Part shown: positions 32,632 through 42,934 of the stretch, piece by piece
How positions within the stretch are numbered: position 1 is the stretch's first letter
Layout of the letters: the number at the start of each line of letters is the position of its first letter
From: Crocodylus rhombifer
Lineage: Eukaryota; Chordata; Crocodylia; Crocodylidae
Direction: 5' to 3'
Assembly: GCA_038503035.1 (NCBI GenBank)
Contig: JAVSML010000998.1
Span: forward strand, 1-64,000
DNA: 64,000 bases
Notes under the pieces: generated by a model
What the model saw: the letters and a program-made list of their open reading frames with translations, nothing else
Told to the model about the DNA's origin: nothing
The model's database searches: none
Position numbers and translations under genes: made by a program

Positions 32632-33495
32632 TGTTACACAAATTGCCAATTGCTCGAATCATGAGCAAGACTTTATAAAGGGAGATAAGGCCAGGCGCCG
32701 CGTTTATTGATTACATGAATTAGACAGAGATTCGGGCACACCATTCATACAAACACACACCAATCATTATACACATCATTACACACATGCATACACAAAA
32801 CCAGCATTTCATCAACACATACACCAGATATTAGTTACCAGCAATACTTGCTCAATATCAGCTCAGGGTGGCCAACCCAGGCTTACTGAGTAGACAATGA
32901 TGATTTGAAGATAACAGCTGGAGTGTGGTGAACAGATGTATCTGTGCTCCAGTGAAACAGCAACAGAGAAAGAGACTCACCCAACTTGACATTTTCAAAG
33001 TGTTTTTATAGGGAATGGCATCCTTTGGGTCAGTGCTTTGGGGTTTTTCCATAGCCACCTTCTGTTTTTGCAGTTGTTCTTCTTTTGTCTTCAGCTTATC
33101 TTAGCCTTAGAGTGTTCTTGTTGCCCATCTGGTAGAATTTCTTCTTCTGTTATTTCCTTTGTGCCCTCAAGCTTCAAAGGGGTTCTTCAGCCATGTGTTA
33201 GTTACTGGCTGGTAACTTACATTTTGCATCTTGTTGCTTATATAAACAGTTAAATCTTCTTCTCCCATCTTTATGCCAGTCTCTCACCATTTATCCTTTT
33301 ACATACACTCATAAATAAAGGCTATGCAGAGTTCATTCACTTGCATCAAGCAGAAGGATACAAAATTAAGTTTTCAAGTGGCTTACAGGACAAGACTAAC
33401 ATGGTTATATTTTACTCTTATTACGCTCTATGTTAGCATCAGCTACATTAGTTCAGTTCATGCTACATGGAGACCCTATCATAAGGAATCTAACA
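32632..33495 (-). mobile_element. Solo retroviral-type LTR, reverse strand
   Basis: The 864 bp block begins tgttacacaaat and ends gaatctaaca, so both strands read TGTTA...TAACA, as LTRs do. On the reverse strand a TATAAAAA box (33010-33003) is followed about 300 bases later by the polyadenylation signal AATAAA (32708-32703) and the words cgcggcgcctggcc. This is the expected U3-R-U5 order. The tract between contains a degenerate CA/TG-rich part near 32740-32800. There are no gag-pol or second LTR sequences nearby, so it is a solo LTR left by recombination. The flanking 5-mers do not match, so the insertion site has changed since integration. Whether it belongs to an endogenous retrovirus or another LTR class is not settled. 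Confidence 0.7.
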
Positions 33496-33640
33496 GTTTG
33501 GGCTTGTTTGGTCTAAGGAAGTGAAGGCTGAAAATATTTACAATTGATGTCTGTGGGTACATCTCCCTGTGTGTCACCATTTACACATTCACCCGTATTA
33601 GGGTGCACTAAACTAATTAGCTCCTTTGTATTATATAGTC
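33496..33640. other. CR1-like and MITE-like fragments
   Basis: The first 45 bases (gtttgggcttgtttggtcta, gaagtgaaggctgaaaa) resemble the CR1 3' region in plus orientation. From 33550 to 33637 a MITE arm seems to start (gtgggtacatctccctg, actaaactaattagctc) and is cut by the CR1 beginning near 33641. Confidence 0.4.
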
Positions 33641-33927
33641 ATAGAAAATTAGAGTTGGAAGAGACTTTAGGAGGCCATCTAGTCCAACCTCCTGCTCAAA
33701 GCAGAACCATCTTCAGCTAGATCATTCCAGCCCATGTTTCGTCTAGCCAGGTCTCAAAAACCTCTAAGGATGGAGGTTTCACAACCACTCTGAGTAACCT
33801 GTTCCAGTGTTTTACTTCCCTTCTAGTGAGGAAGCTTTTCCTAATATCTAATCTAAACTTCCCTTGGTGCAACTTGAGATCATTGCTCCTTGTTCTGTTA
33901 TCTGCTCCCACTGAGAACAGTCTAGAC
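33641..33927 (-). mobile_element. CR1 LINE, part 1 of 3 (3' end)
   Basis: Plus-strand words tcatagaaaattagagttgg, ccatctagtccaacctcctg and cattccagcccatgtttcg give the inverted CR1 3' UTR. Similarity breaks off at the hAT terminus at 33928 and resumes at 35361 in the same order, so this is the downstream part of one interrupted copy. Confidence 0.9.
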
Positions 33928-35360
33928 CAGGGGCAGGCAATTATTTCAGCTGGAGGAGTATATAACAAGTTTTGGTGAGCTGTCAAGGGCTGCAAGGGTA
34001 GCCCTGCCCCTTGAGAGATAACCTGCCCCTTGGTCACCATCCTGGGACTGGAAGTCCCACCCCTACCCCCTGACTTTTGCCACCAGAAGACTCTCTCCTT
34101 CTCACTGGAAGTGCTCCTTTTGGAAAGGGGGTTTACCATCTTGGAACCAGAAAACAAACAAACAACAAATTATATACTAAAAAAAAACAAAAAAGAATCC
34201 ACAAGAAAATATTTTAATTTTAAAAAAAGTTTGTCCTGCTTTGTTTGTGTTTGTGTCATGTGAGTGCATAATCGCTCAAAATGAAGTTTTATTCTCGTAT
34301 ATTGGAGTGGAGGGTGTGGTGAGGTATGGGTGGGTGGGTATAGGGTTTGTGAAGGGCTGTGAGTATGTGTATGTGGTATGTGTTTGTGGCGCGTGGGGAG
34401 GGTATGGATGTGTATGTGAGATTGTGGAGGGGTGGATAGATAGGTGAGCATGTGGGTGTGTGGGGATGTATGGGGTTAGTGGGGAACTTTGGGTGTGTGG
34501 AGAGGGAGGGAGGGTGGCTGGGGGAGTGTGGGTATCAGGTGTGCATGTGTATGGTGGCAGGCGAGTGGGACCCCCTACAAAAACACACCTCCCATTGCAT
34601 ACAGCACCATCTGCCAGCAACAGCAGTAGACAGTAAGCCCTCAGGGAGCTCATGGCCTGCTGCAGGCCAAACCCCAGGACTGCACATGGCCAGACCACTG
34701 CCTTCATCATACAGGGCTCACATGCCTGAGCCCCATACCACCAGAGGAAGCAGTGAGCAATAAAGCTGGCGGTGCAGCTCATGGGGCTCAGCTGGGGCAG
34801 CAGGAACTGGGCAGAGCCAGCTTGGCTCCATAGCACAGAGCTCCCCATCATTCTTCATAATCTGTATAACCTGGGCAGTACTCCAAGAGGTACCCCCTCT
34901 TCAATTGAAGGGATCAAAGCAGGTGCACAAGCACTGTGGGAGGTGTAGGAACTCTTCTCTCCCTATAGAGGAAAGCCAGATCACTAATGGGGACTTAACC
35001 ATATACCTTTTAAGGAGAGAACCGTACCGGGAACATAAGAGGTATAAGCCAGGGGATATAGGGGACACTACAATGCCCCAAAGGGGCAGGATTCAACAAA
35101 GGTTAGACACTTATAATCATTGGCATTCATCTACTTGACAAAAGACAAAAACAAAATATAAAAACACAAACAGCACAACAAACAATACTGGTTGGCAAAA
35201 TATAAAAGGCACAAAATACAAAATGTCAAATAACAAGGAGTATAGGGCCTAGGTACCTGGAGGGGGAGAAAGGAGGAAAACACAGTGACCCCTGAATTGG
35301 TAAACACCCACCTACAAGTCAGATGAAATCACTTGGCAGGCCATATTTTGCCCACTCTTG
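33928..35360 (+). mobile_element. hAT element, copy 2, inserted in CR1
   Basis: The left terminus caggggcaggcaattattt and the right terminus ccatattttgcccactcttg are inverted repeats of the hAT type. They are flanked by gtctagac (33920-33927) and gtctagat (35361-35368), an 8-bp target duplication with one difference. The flanking CR1 is continuous across the site. The interior includes a G/T-rich low-complexity tract (about 34241-34560), GC-rich sequence, and an A-rich part near 35140-35220. Chance frames up to 191 codons on the reverse strand reflect the tract. No transposase is visible. The first about 60 bases and the tattggagtgga region match the element at 60156-61227 read on the other strand. 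Confidence 0.85.
34241..34560. repeat. G/T-rich low-complexity tract inside the hAT element
   Basis: About 320 bases are almost only G and T on this strand, with gtgtgg, gggtgggt and tatgtgt words of changing unit. It probably expanded from the gtgtgggtggga word also present at the corresponding place in the 60.2 kb copy (reverse strand). Confidence 0.8.
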
Positions 35361-35506
35361 GTCTAGATCCATTCTCTTTGGAACTACCTTTCAGGTAGTT
35401 AAAGGCTGGTATTAAATCCCCTCTTCTCTAGACTAAAGAAGCCCAGTTCCCTCAACCTCTCCACATAAGTCATGTGCCCCAGCCCCCTAACCATTTAATT
35501 GCCTTC
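35361..35506 (-). mobile_element. CR1 LINE, part 2 of 3
   Basis: Plus-strand ctagatccattctctttgg, aaatcccctcttctctagac and cataagtcatgtgccccagc continue the inverted CR1 from part 1. The block stops at gccttc, where the LTR-like insertion begins at 35507. Confidence 0.85.
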
Positions 35507-36333
35507 TGTAACAGAAGGGGCATCCTAAGGTTACCGTGATCTCCCTTAGTTGCCCTCTGTGCCATGCCAAGCTGCCTACAAGCACCCTTGAATCTCACCC
35601 ACCACATCTTTGGTCCTATCTATCTATCGATAGATATATTATAGAGAGGCTGCCTTTCATCCTCTTGGCCATGTTTCTCCCGCTATCGCTAGTCCCATTT
35701 CTTATTATGGGCTATGCGTGGCTCCAGCCACCCCTGTACCATGCCCCAAGCCTCACAGATGTACCAGATGTTCTTCAGTCTTACTTGATACTTCGCTGTC
35801 ACTTGGGCCCTCCGCAGCCCTGTCTTTCTCTGCACCTCCCTGGGTGTTCACGTTGCTGACCCTTTCTCTGGGGCTCCTCACTGCCCCCTTCTCTGGCACT
35901 GGGGTTCCCATGCCACCATGGCTCCCCTATGAGGCCCCCTCCAACCCCTAATAGCCTCACCCAAACCTCCTGTGTAAACAGCAAATATAAAACATAAGCC
36001 CCTGGGCTATAACATAAACTCTAGCCACTTAGCTGTAACATCTTTAGAGCCATCCCAAGGGTGCTCCATCTCTTCCCCCGTATCAGCCTGCTCATGCAGT
36101 CCAGCCTCTCCTCTTCACTTACTTAGGCAGAGCTCCTTCCCCCTTTGTGGCCAGCAGCTAAATGCCTGCCTGGCCTCCTCCCTGGGGTTTAAATGGGAGC
36201 CAGGCCCTGCCCCTTCCAGTCAGCTGACCGCTAGCAGGTGTGAGTCACTGGCTCCCTCTAGTTGCCCCAGCAACCAGCACCTGAGGAGTTATGCCGGCTT
36301 TCCAAGTAGCAGGCACCTTAGTGCCTTGCTACA
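35507..36333 (-). mobile_element. Solo LTR, family B, inserted in CR1
   Basis: The 827 bp insert starts tgtaacagaa and ends ttgctaca, hence TG...CA on both strands. It is flanked by ccttc (35502-35506) and ccctc (36334-36338), a 5-bp target duplication with one difference. On the reverse strand it begins tgtagcaaggcactaagg; a TATA-like catttaaacccc lies about 140 bases in. The first 180 bases of the reverse strand align in order with the fragment at 55014-55327 (shared tgtagca, ctgactgg, ggaaggagctct). There is no coding sequence and no second LTR. The inverted ends extend beyond TG/CA, so a DNA transposon is not excluded, but the shared promoter-like part favours an LTR. Confidence 0.7.
35610..35645. 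repeat. Short TATC/GATA tract
   Basis: A few tatc units meet gata units in a small palindrome (tatctatcgatagata) inside the LTR. Confidence 0.7.
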
Positions 36334-36935
36334 CCCTCCCTTGGACTCTTTCCAATTTTTCCAAATCCTTTCTGTAATGGGGGGCCCAAAGCTGGACACA
36401 ATACTCAAGATGTGGCCTCACTAGTGCTGACTAGAGGGGAATAATAGGTTCCCTCAGTGTGCTGGCAACACTTCTGCTAATGCAGCCCCATATGTTATTA
36501 GCCTTCTTCGCAACACTGTTAACTTCAGGCATTGTCTACTGTAACCCCCAAGTCCTTTTCTGCAGAGCTGTTGCTTAGCTAGTTAGTCTCCAGCCTGTAC
36601 TTGTGCATGGCATTGTTCCATCATATGTGCAGGACTTTGCACTTGTCCTTATTGAACATTCATGAGATTTCTTTTGGCCCAATCCTCCAATTTGTTGAGG
36701 TCTCTCTGAACCCTAGCCCTACCCTCCAGCATATCTACTACTCCCCCCAGCTTGGTGTCATCTTCAGACTTGATGAGAGTGCACTCTATGCCACCTTCCA
36801 GGTCACTGATGAAGATACTGAACAAAACCTAGGGAACTCCACTTGATACCGGCTGCCAACTAGACATCAAACCATTGACTACTACCCTCTAATTATCCAG
36901 GCAGTTTTTTATCCACCTGTTACCAGATTTGCCCA
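36334..36935 (-). mobile_element. CR1 LINE, part 3 of 3 (ORF2 region)
   Basis: From cccttggactctttccaat the inverted CR1 resumes and continues into ORF2: on the reverse strand the words gaatgttcaataaggacaag and gtgcaaagtcctgcacat encode the RT-downstream segment also present at 55.8 kb. The fragment ends near cacctgttaccagatttg. Stops and frameshifts disrupt it. Confidence 0.9.
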
Positions 36936-38577
36936 TCACTTCGGGGTGTGCTCATTTATTAGGGGTACATTTCTGGAGTCTTTGTAATTCTATCAATGTG
37001 CTGCTTGCATTACTTGTGTTTCTATATGGAGGTGTACCACTTCCTTCTGCAAATCCTCAGTGGAGCTATCTTGCAGGACTCAGGGTCAATGGGGCTGGGT
37101 TCCTCCAACCACTGAATCAGTCAAACACATATACACACACCAATTAACAGGACACGCCTGAGCCAGGCTGGATTATTCAGAACTGACAGGCTAACAACCT
37201 CATGTGCCTTGAACTCAGTTCATCCCTTATTTCAGCAGGACAATAATAAATGCAGTTAGATACACATACACACATGCTAACAAAGTATGCCTGAGCAAGC
37301 TGGGTCTGATTAGCACTTTCATCTGATCCCCTCATGCGCCTCAAAACTCAGCACATCCCAATCTCTTGTCACAATGGTCCTAGTAGTAACTCCCTTGGTG
37401 AGCAGACCACACTATAGTATTGGGCATTACAGGGATCTTTGGTTTAGGGAAAAGAAGTGTTGCTGCACAGCAAATGGGGAGGAAAAGAGAAAGGGAAAGA
37501 AAGAGTAACTGAGCTTCAGAGAGAGAGTATAGCAACCAGCTTGACCCTAAAAGTTATTTATTGCAGGGTAGATGAATTTATGATGATACTAGTAGTAATA
37601 GCCATGCAAGAGAGATGAATAAAACAGTTACAATATTACATAGATTCAATTAGGTATTTGGGGAATTCTAGCTCAAATTTGATTAGCAAAAGGCAGGTTT
37701 AGAAAACTGTGCCTGGAGGAAGAGAATAAAAGTCAGGTTCCTGGAGTCAGAGAGAGAGGGAGAGAGAAAGAGAAAGTTGGGATCTCACCACTCAGCAAAG
37801 CTTGAACCAGTCGAGGTTCCCAGGTGTTTGTTGGAGCTTGCAGACAGGCAGAGTTGTGAGCACAATCAATGGAGGGACTCCAGGCAGAAAAGGGGTGGAA
37901 CTGGTGCAGCTTTTGGATCCAAGCACCAGGATAGAAACTTGAGCTTGGGGAGGGGTTTTTGTAGAGAACTAAAAATGGCTCAAGGGAGAACACTAGGTTT
38001 GTTTATGGGTAAATGATGGCTCACATGCTGGATAGTACAACCTGATCACTCCTGGCTATGGGTGGTATTACTGTGAAGGAGCTGACAATACAGACAGGCA
38101 GGTTCAGTGTTTTGGGTACCAATAAAAGAATCATAATCAGAGTTAGTCTGATAAATGCTGAGCTGGTTGTGTGCAGACCTGGGTTGAACCTGGGTTGATT
38201 AGCATTTATAGCAGAGATCCCTCATCATGCTGTGCTCCCCTGCTTCTCTTGTCCCAGAATTCAGTGCAGTCCTTGCCTTAGAACCTGTGTTCTCCATTCT
38301 GAACGCTAATGAAAATGCAATCCTGCCCCATCTTCCACTTAAATGTGTTGTCATCCGGTTCCATCTCTGATGCAAATGAGACCAGGAGCGTTGCTTCACT
38401 CCTATCACCCTTGTCTGGAGGGCTTTAGGAGCATCTCCCATTGTATCTTCATTGTCTTTTGTAAGTCCTTCCTCTAATCAGTTCTTGTTCAGGGGTGGCG
38501 AGTCCTTTGTGAGTCAGACAGGCTGCATCCTGTGCCAGAGTTCCCCTAAGAACACAGAGCTGACAGGTAACACATCT
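36936..38577 (-). mobile_element. Possible LTR-type repeat region, reverse strand
   Basis: This 1.6 kb block differs from its flanks and from CR1. On the right it ends at gctgacaggtaaca, so the reverse strand begins tgttacctgtcagc like an LTR start. Words on the reverse strand such as cagacaagggtgatagg and gcatgatgagggatctct resemble LTR sequences I recall from turtle and crocodilian DNA. An AG-rich run lies at 37745-37780. I cannot place the other end, a polyadenylation signal or a target duplication. Open frames of 60-86 codons have no domain. Confidence 0.35.
37108..37368. repeat. Diverged tandem duplication, about 150 bp unit
   Basis: The run from acacatatacacacac through cctgagccaggctgg to cagttcatccc (37112-37229) is repeated in order as acacatacacacatg, cctgagcaagctggg, cagcacatccc (37261-37370). 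The units differ at many places, so the duplication is old. Confidence 0.65.
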
Positions 38578-38650
38578 TACAGTTCATTTATCCAATGAAC
38601 CCGTACTGCCTTAGCTTGCTTGCAAAGACTGGGACAGGTACAATCCTACA

Positions 38651-38927
38651 GCACAGTATTTACGTGTGTGAAAACACACATGTAAATGGTGACCGGGGAT
38701 GGCTGGGGCATGAGGGTGCTTCTGTACAGGCGCTGGCTGCTAACTAGCCCTGCACTGTTGCACCCTCATGCCCCAGCCAGTCCCTCTGCAGCACATTGAG
38801 CTGGAGTGGGGAGGAGTAGTCCCAGGCCTCCCCCAGACCCAACCCTCCCCTGGGTTCCCTGCCAGCTGGGGTGGCTCCATCCCAGCTCAATGCGCTTCAG
38901 TCCCTGATGCACATGTAAATGCTGTAC
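38651..38927. mobile_element. Palindromic MITE with clear terminal inverted repeats
   Basis: The left end 38651-38668 (gcacagtatttacgtgtg) and the right end 38910-38927, read in reverse complement, match at 15 of 18 positions. Inside is a perfect 19 bp stem, 38701-38719 with 38760-38778, around a 40-base loop, and a second inverted pair near 38785-38812 and 38878-38902 (cattgagctgg). A small hairpin also lies at 38659-38686. At 277 bp, with no coding capacity, it is a typical MITE. The superfamily is unknown. Confidence 0.75.
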
Positions 38928-39239
38928 ATGGGAGGAATAATCTACAGCATGAATTGTACCCAAGTTTATTGTCACATGCTAATTAAACATGTATTTGTAA
39001 CCTGTGTTAAGGGAATAAACACAAGGGAGGAAAAAAGGCTGTTTAAGCTGCAGCACAAAGTTGATATAAGAACAAATACGAATCGGCTTCCTATGAATAA
39101 ATAGGCCAGAAATGACAAGGATGTTTTTAACCATCAGAGCAGTGATGTTTTGCAACAGTCTTCTAATTGAAGTTGTGAGGACAAAAAAACCCAGATGCTT
39201 CTTAGGTGAAGCTCCCTAAATTCATGACAGGGAACTAAA
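38928..39239. other. AT-rich non-coding sequence
   Basis: Nothing is recognised here. Confidence 0.4.
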
Positions 39240-39400
39240 TTAAAAAAAACTAGAAGGAACTTACAGGGTCAGTGGTCTCACAATACTCCGAAGTTATAAT
39301 AGAAGTCAGCTGATTTTCAGTAAAAGTCTTAGGCACCAAAATATCTTTGAGGATCTGGACCAGTGTTCTGCCAATTTTCCTGTCCAGAAGAATCAGCAGA
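39240..39400 (+). repeat. Old sauropsid repeat ('ctttgaggatctgga' type)
   Basis: The words gtcttaggcaccaaaatat and ctttgaggatctggacc resemble an old reptile repeat also seen at 58975-59180 (acctttaaggatctggact). The extent is approximate. Confidence 0.45.
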
Positions 39401-40844
39401 TATGGTGACAGATATGCTGTTGACTGTTAAGCTGCAGTAACCCCATAAGTGAAGGAGTTGCTTACAACCCAGAGTGAAATGTTAGTTGTGACATGTGCTG
39501 TCTGCTTGTGGGTTTGTCTTTCCCTGTTCTCATGCCCAGAACAATCTTCTCTTCCTTCTTGTCCCTGAAGGACCTTACCTCTGAGTCCAATGTCGCTGGT
39601 GAGTAGCAATTAAGTGAAATATTGTATCCTTTGTTTTGTAATGGCTGTCATAACCAAATATGGATGTTCCTGAAAGGTCTAGACATTTTTTCACGGAACA
39701 TGTTCTTGCCTACTCTTTGTCATCCACCTCCAGAACTATAGGCAGACAGGTGGTTATTGAAGCTTAGTCTAGCTGTACTTTACTTTAAAACCAACCCATG
39801 CATATATAGTATGAATTTTAAAGTGGTACAGAGATATTTTTTCCTTAAAATGCAACTTCTCTTTAAACTTTAATGTCACCTCTAATTGCAAGTAATAAGT
39901 TGAGCTGACCAAAAATAAATTTGCCAGATGTTGTTTCCATTCTCTTAAAATAAAAAAAAACAATCCACTTTTGCTAAAAGGAAAATCTTATCCACAACAT
40001 TTTGAATGACTACTTAATGACTACTTGAAGGCAGTCAACAGCACAATAGTAACAGAAAACTAATTTAGTCATAAATGACAAACAAGAACTTCACTAATAG
40101 AAAATTCAGTCCATATTTATGAGGATACACCCTTTTAATACTTGTATCACCTATACATGTATATTAAATTATGTCAGATGATGTTATATCCCTAAATGTT
40201 TTTAGAGTACCTCCAGGTCTTTATACAAATGTTCTCTTATTGGCTAGTTCATTTGATTAGTGTTATAGATGCTTTAAATATTCAATTTGCTTTCATTGGT
40301 TGGAGAAAGGGGGCTATTTATCCACAAGAGGGTGCTAATGCTCTTTTTTTAGCCTATATAACATAGAAGACTTAATCTTATATACATCAAAAGTAACTGG
40401 CACGATTAATTTACAGCTTAACATAAATTTAATCTATAGCTAATGTCTTAATGATAAACAAGAGGACTAAGGACTCAGAAAGAGCCTGCAACGTGATAGG
40501 TGATAGTAGTAGAAGACAAACCTTCATGGTTGATAAAAGTCGTAGTGTACAGCTTCTTAGTAGGATCAGGCATTAATCACTTAATTTTAAATGAGAACTT
40601 CTGGACTTTTCTCAAAGTGTTCATTAGCTCTTGTGTTACACCAGATTTCTACAGTAAAGTTTTGTTCAAATCTGAATCCCACTGAGCTGAAGGTGACATT
40701 TATTCCACTGTGGTGGTGGCAACTGTTGATCCTCCTGGATCATGGTGTATGTATGTGGGCCACCCAGACCTTCAGTGCATATGCCTGGACAGGAAATTTT
40801 TGGAGGAGTGGACGCTGCCCAGACCTGCCATCCTCCCTTTAGCA
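39401..40844. other. AT-rich non-coding sequence
   Basis: No gene, RNA or mobile element is recognised in 1.4 kb. The last 8 bases (40837-40844) are the left target duplication of the hAT element that follows. Confidence 0.45.
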
Positions 40845-41357
40845 TGTAGTTTCTAAATCTGTGGTACATGTACCCCTGGGGGGTACGTGAGACAAAGGCA
40901 GGTACTTCAACTCTCTCACTCTCTCACTCTCTCTCTTTCTCACCCTCTTTTCCTCTCTCTCTCACCCCTTCTTCCTTTCAAAACTATGGGAAAAAATTTG
41001 GTGCACCACACATTCTGTGACACTTTAAATTCCTCAAAACTATGGAGAAAAATTCCCCAGTAATAATTTGGCGCACCACGCTTTGCATGGCACTGGGTTC
41101 AGCCCTCCTAGCTTGGCCAGTATCACCTCTACCCCAGATACATACTTAAGCTGTGCACCCTGGTGTAAAAAATGGCAACCCTACCCACACCATGTCAGAC
41201 ATCTGTCATATCATAGCCTTGTATATACAGCCCTTCCAACATATGGCACACATTAGTCTGTAATTATAAAATCCCCTGGAAAATTGAGTGTTGGGGTACT
41301 TATTAAAATTTTCATAAGTTAGGGGGTACTTGCTACTTAAAAGGTTGAGAAACACTG
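40845..41357. mobile_element. Non-autonomous hAT element with target duplication
   Basis: The left end (40845) reads tgtagtttctaaatctg and the right end, reverse strand from 41357, reads cagtgtttctcaacctttt: degenerate inverted termini of the hAT 'cagtggttctcaa' type. It is flanked by ctttagca (40837-40844) and ctttagga (41358-41365), an 8-bp duplication with one difference. Inside are the words gtgcaccac and gcgcaccac after caaaactatgg, an old internal direct repeat, and a CT-rich microsatellite (40911-40970). Length is 513 bp, with no transposase. Confidence 0.85.
40911..40970. repeat. CT-rich microsatellite inside the hAT element
   Basis: Units of ctct and ctctcact are repeated imperfectly over about 60 bases. 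Confidence 0.9.
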
Positions 41358-41435
41358 CTTTAGGATACTGGGACAGAAACAAAAGACCAGGCTGAGTCCA
41401 GATGTCTGATGCCTCCATGGCTGTAGTTGTATAAG

Positions 41436-41512
41436 TGTATGGGAATTGAAGCCAGGTCTACTGTGTGGTAGACAAGGATTTTACCACTGAACCACAGGTG
41501 ACTCCATTACAC
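41436..41512 (-). pseudogene. tRNA-Gly pseudogene or tRNA-Gly-derived repeat
   Basis: On the reverse strand, tggttcagtggtaaaat is a near-exact D-arm/A-box region of tRNA-Gly. It is followed by ccttgtctaccacacagtag in the anticodon-arm position and cctggcttcaattccc in the T-arm/B-box position, with tRNA spacing. The anticodon loop reads CTACCAC where tRNA-Gly(GCC) has CTGCCAC, so the anticodon would be ACC. Acceptor strands do not pair and the B box has lost its G-T-T-C-G core. It is a decayed copy, or the head of a tRNA-Gly SINE whose body is not recognised. Confidence 0.7.
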
Positions 41513-42686
41513 TGTAAGGTATGAGAATGAAAGCTGATTGGGAAGTATTTTTGTCTTCATGAAAAACTTGATGAAGATGCATTATTTCTTCAAATGCTTT
41601 TAAAGGCAATACATATTTATTCTTTGCTTTTAAAAGCAAATAAAGTCAAAAATGGATTTTTCCAAAGTATTTCTATTTGCATGAAAAATAGTTTTTGTGA
41701 GGGGGAACAAGGTTTTTGTAGAGTTGGTTAGAAATTATTTTTCTGAAACTATCTGAAGACTGAGACCAATGACCTCTACATCTGCGAGATACCTAGTAAG
41801 AAGTGATGGGAAATCTTGATGGTTTCAAATCATCTTTGTTGTCCCAAGGAAGATGCCAAAGTTTGGCTAATGGAAATTTGGAAGTCACAGGGGAAAACCC
41901 AGTGAAAAGGGTTCTGATTTATTGGTTTACTGAGTGGATTTGTTGCCAGTTTATGACTGTTCAAAACTGCTGCCTGGCTCAGTTTATTTGTTGTCTCTGC
42001 ATACTGATTTAATGATACTTGGCTGGCTAAGGTAATATGTTAATGCATTACCTTTATATTTGAATTGAATGCCACCAGATGGTCATAAGTATATTATTGC
42101 AGGCCTAATTAATTTTCAGGGTATCTATATTGTCTTCCATGGATTTTCTATTTTTATTGTCTAAATCTCAATAGCGAAAATAAATAATTCCTTTATATGG
42201 TTTATTTTTCCATTACGCCACATTCCACATCTGTTAACCCTAAACATTTAATAGATCTGGGCCTCAGAAGCCTCACCATATTAAAGTACCTAAGGTGCAA
42301 AAATAATTGACTGCAGTAGAGAAAAAACAGTGTATAACTATTGAAGTCACAGTGCTCTATAGCAGGCTTGAAAGGTTTTTGGAGGAGGTGAGCACATAGC
42401 TATTGTGATTATTAAGGGTTTTTTCCAGCACCAAAAGAACATGGAATAAAGTCTGGCATCTGCAGAGTGGGATGACAGAGACAAAGGGAAAGTTTAAGAG
42501 TACAGTACTGAAAAAACACAGACTGCAGCAGGAGACGTAGACAGGGGTATCATAAGAAGATCTCAACTTTTACACAGATGGAACAGTTTCCTGGAAAAAA
42601 AATCTTTTGAAGTATATACCAAAGTTTTAAATTCCATTATGTACAAATTCTTTCAATCTATTAGTCAAAGCAATGCATCCTACAAC
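41513..42686. other. AT-rich non-coding sequence
   Basis: No gene or repeat is recognised. The words tttaaaggcaata and tttaaaagcaaataaag near 41600-41640 form a small local duplication. Confidence 0.45.
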
Positions 42687-42934
42687 CTGTGGTTCTCAAC
42701 CTTTTTTAGACTCAAGGCACCCCTTGTTAGATGAAGACACCCTTCGGAAAATGCCAGCTCTTAGTTTTCACTCATTTTTTTCAATAACATAATCAAGCAA
42801 TTCTTCTGTAGTAAAAAACTCAGAAAGACCACAACAGGCCAGAATGTGTCTAGCTCTGGATTCCTATTTGAATTCTCTGGGTTTACTTTGTGAATTGTGT
42901 TTGTATGCCACAGCACCATGGTTGAGAATCACTG
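42687..42934. mobile_element. hAT MITE (Charlie-type termini)
   Basis: The left end ctgtggttctcaacctttt and the right end, read in reverse complement as cagtgattctcaaccatgg, are the standard hAT inverted termini. The element is 248 bp with an AT-rich interior and no coding capacity. The 8-mers on either side do not match, so the target duplication has decayed or an end is misplaced by a few bases. Confidence 0.8.

Noticed and set aside
34276..34851. Reverse-strand open frame of 191 codons, the longest in the window
   Set aside because: It spans the G/T-rich low-complexity tract inside a hAT element; the product is a Pro/Thr/His-rich run with no domain, expected from composition.
36936..38577. 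Full LTR with defined ends
   Set aside because: Only one plausible end (near 38577) is visible; no partner end, signal pair or target duplication, so it is listed only as a possible LTR region.
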